Assembly (NCBI GenBank): GCA_028292565.1
Contig: JAQGMD010000243.1
Span: forward strand, 1-5,380
Origin: Burkholderia sp.
Lineage (GTDB): Bacteria > Pseudomonadota > Gammaproteobacteria > Burkholderiales > Burkholderiaceae
DNA: 5,380 bases
Direction: 5' to 3'
The notes below the pieces were generated by a model that was not told where the DNA came from, made no database searches, and saw only the letters and a program-made list of their open reading frames with translations. Position 1 is the first letter of the stretch. Each line of letters opens with the position of its first letter. The translations under genes were made by a program, and so were the position numbers. Below are positions 4,865 to 5,380 of this stretch, one piece after another.

Positions 4865-5380
4865 TCAGGGTTTAGTGCGCCGCCATCCCATCATGCCGTC
4901 AAGGCGTCCGAGCACGATTGCGCATCCATAATTGAGATCGGCAAGCGAGCCTTTCAACAGCGGACGAAGCACCGGCGCCATTAACCCCCGGGCTATCACC
5001 CAAACAGGTAGTTTATGTTTTGCGTAGAGCGCGCCGGTACCACGAGCGCGATGGCGTATCGCAAGCCGGGCTTGCGGGGTGGTATCAGGCTTGTCGGAAG
5101 AAACCGCGTGGTGCACTTCGGCTTCCGGCAGGTAAGTGAAGAATGCGCCCGAGTGCAGCGCGCGCAGGACGAAATCGGTCTCTTCACCGGCTCCGAACCA
5201 TTGGCCGACGCCGAGACGGCTGTCGAAGCCGCCTATCGTTTTAAAGAGTGAGCGGTGGCAGAACAAGGTGATCGAGCTGACCGGCACATCGCGGAAGGCC
5301 GCGCTGCGCTCCCATGTCAGGTTGGCGGCCTGCGCCGGTTGCTCGGCCTGTTCGACCCAGCGAACGACCACACCGGCCGG
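4865..5380 (-). CDS. GT2 family glycosyltransferase, C-terminal part
   Basis: The last 171 codons of a minus-strand gene; the frame stays open through the right edge, so the start is outside. A GTG at 5369-5371 is in frame but is not taken as the start because coding continues upstream. Residues typical of the GT-A family 2 C-terminal half are visible: SSITLFCHRSLFKTIGGFD, then LGVGQWFGAGEETDFVLRAL with the Glu-Glu-Thr-Asp acceptor-side/catalytic-base region (E66, E67, T68, D69 from the window edge), then an AEVHHAVSSD segment, where family members usually have a conserved His. A basic and hydrophobic tail (RHRARGTGALYAKHKLPVWVIARGLMAPVLRPLLKG) may associate with the membrane; no clear helix. 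The nucleotide-binding half with its DxD motif is missing from view. Expected role: sugar transfer during assembly of the same polysaccharide. It is separated from the next genes by 307 bases, so it may end its own transcript. Confidence 0.88.
   Translation of the reverse strand, partial: PAGVVVRWVEQAEQPAQAANLTWERSAAFRDVPVSSITLFCHRSLFKTIGGFDSRLGVGQWFGAGEETDFVLRALHSGAFFTYLPEAEVHHAVSSDKPDTTPQARLAIRHRARGTGALYAKHKLPVWVIARGLMAPVLRPLLKGSLADLNYGCAIVLGRLDGMMGWRRTKP

Noticed and set aside
1..5380. CRISPR array, insertion sequence, tRNA or rRNA
   Set aside because: No regularly spaced repeats, transposase-like coding, cloverleaf-type or rRNA-like sequence was seen on either strand.

Overview
The window is a piece of an exopolysaccharide (or related surface polysaccharide) biosynthesis locus from a GC-rich Gram-negative bacterium. 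The protein style, the GC-rich codon use and the GGGCGCAT/ATGCGCC and CTCCCCT/AGGGGAG intergenic palindromes suggest a betaproteobacterium, perhaps Burkholderiales/Oxalobacteraceae. That placement is an inference from general appearance, not a database result.

Layout. At the left edge is the last 45 codons of a plus-strand gene whose product ends like a family 16 glycoside hydrolase (1-138). It converges on a minus-strand gene set, and the two are separated by a short palindrome (153-170) and a strong intrinsic terminator (204-231). The minus strand then carries, in transcription order from right to left: the 3' end of a family 2 glycosyltransferase (4865-5380, cut by the window edge); a 307-base non-coding gap with several inverted repeats (4558-4864); and a tight run of four genes made up of a GT4 glycosyltransferase (3340-4557), a second, different GT4 glycosyltransferase (2159-3337), a WecG/TagA/CpsF-type GT26 glycosyltransferase (1396-2214) and a third GT4 glycosyltransferase (238-1362). 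Spacings within the run are 2 bases, an overlap (11 or 56 bases depending on the GT26 start) and 33 bases, so it is very probably one operon.

How the genes work together. The expected picture is stepwise assembly of an oligosaccharide repeat unit on undecaprenyl diphosphate at the inner face of the cytoplasmic membrane. GT26 enzymes usually add an early sugar to the lipid-linked primer, and the GT4 and GT2 enzymes extend or branch it. The GH16 enzyme is a candidate for trimming or depolymerising the exported polymer. No initiating transferase, flippase, polymerase or exporter is in the window, so the polymer cannot be named.

The most distinctive points are: the first and last genes of the four-gene run are clear, diverged paralogues that share an Asp in place of the first Glu of the usual EX7E motif; a 9-base tandem duplication sits where two coding frames overlap; and the 307-base gap holds a pair of G/C-rich hairpins resembling a dispersed repeat. 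I see no evidence for a wholly new type of system, CRISPR array, transposase, tRNA or rRNA.
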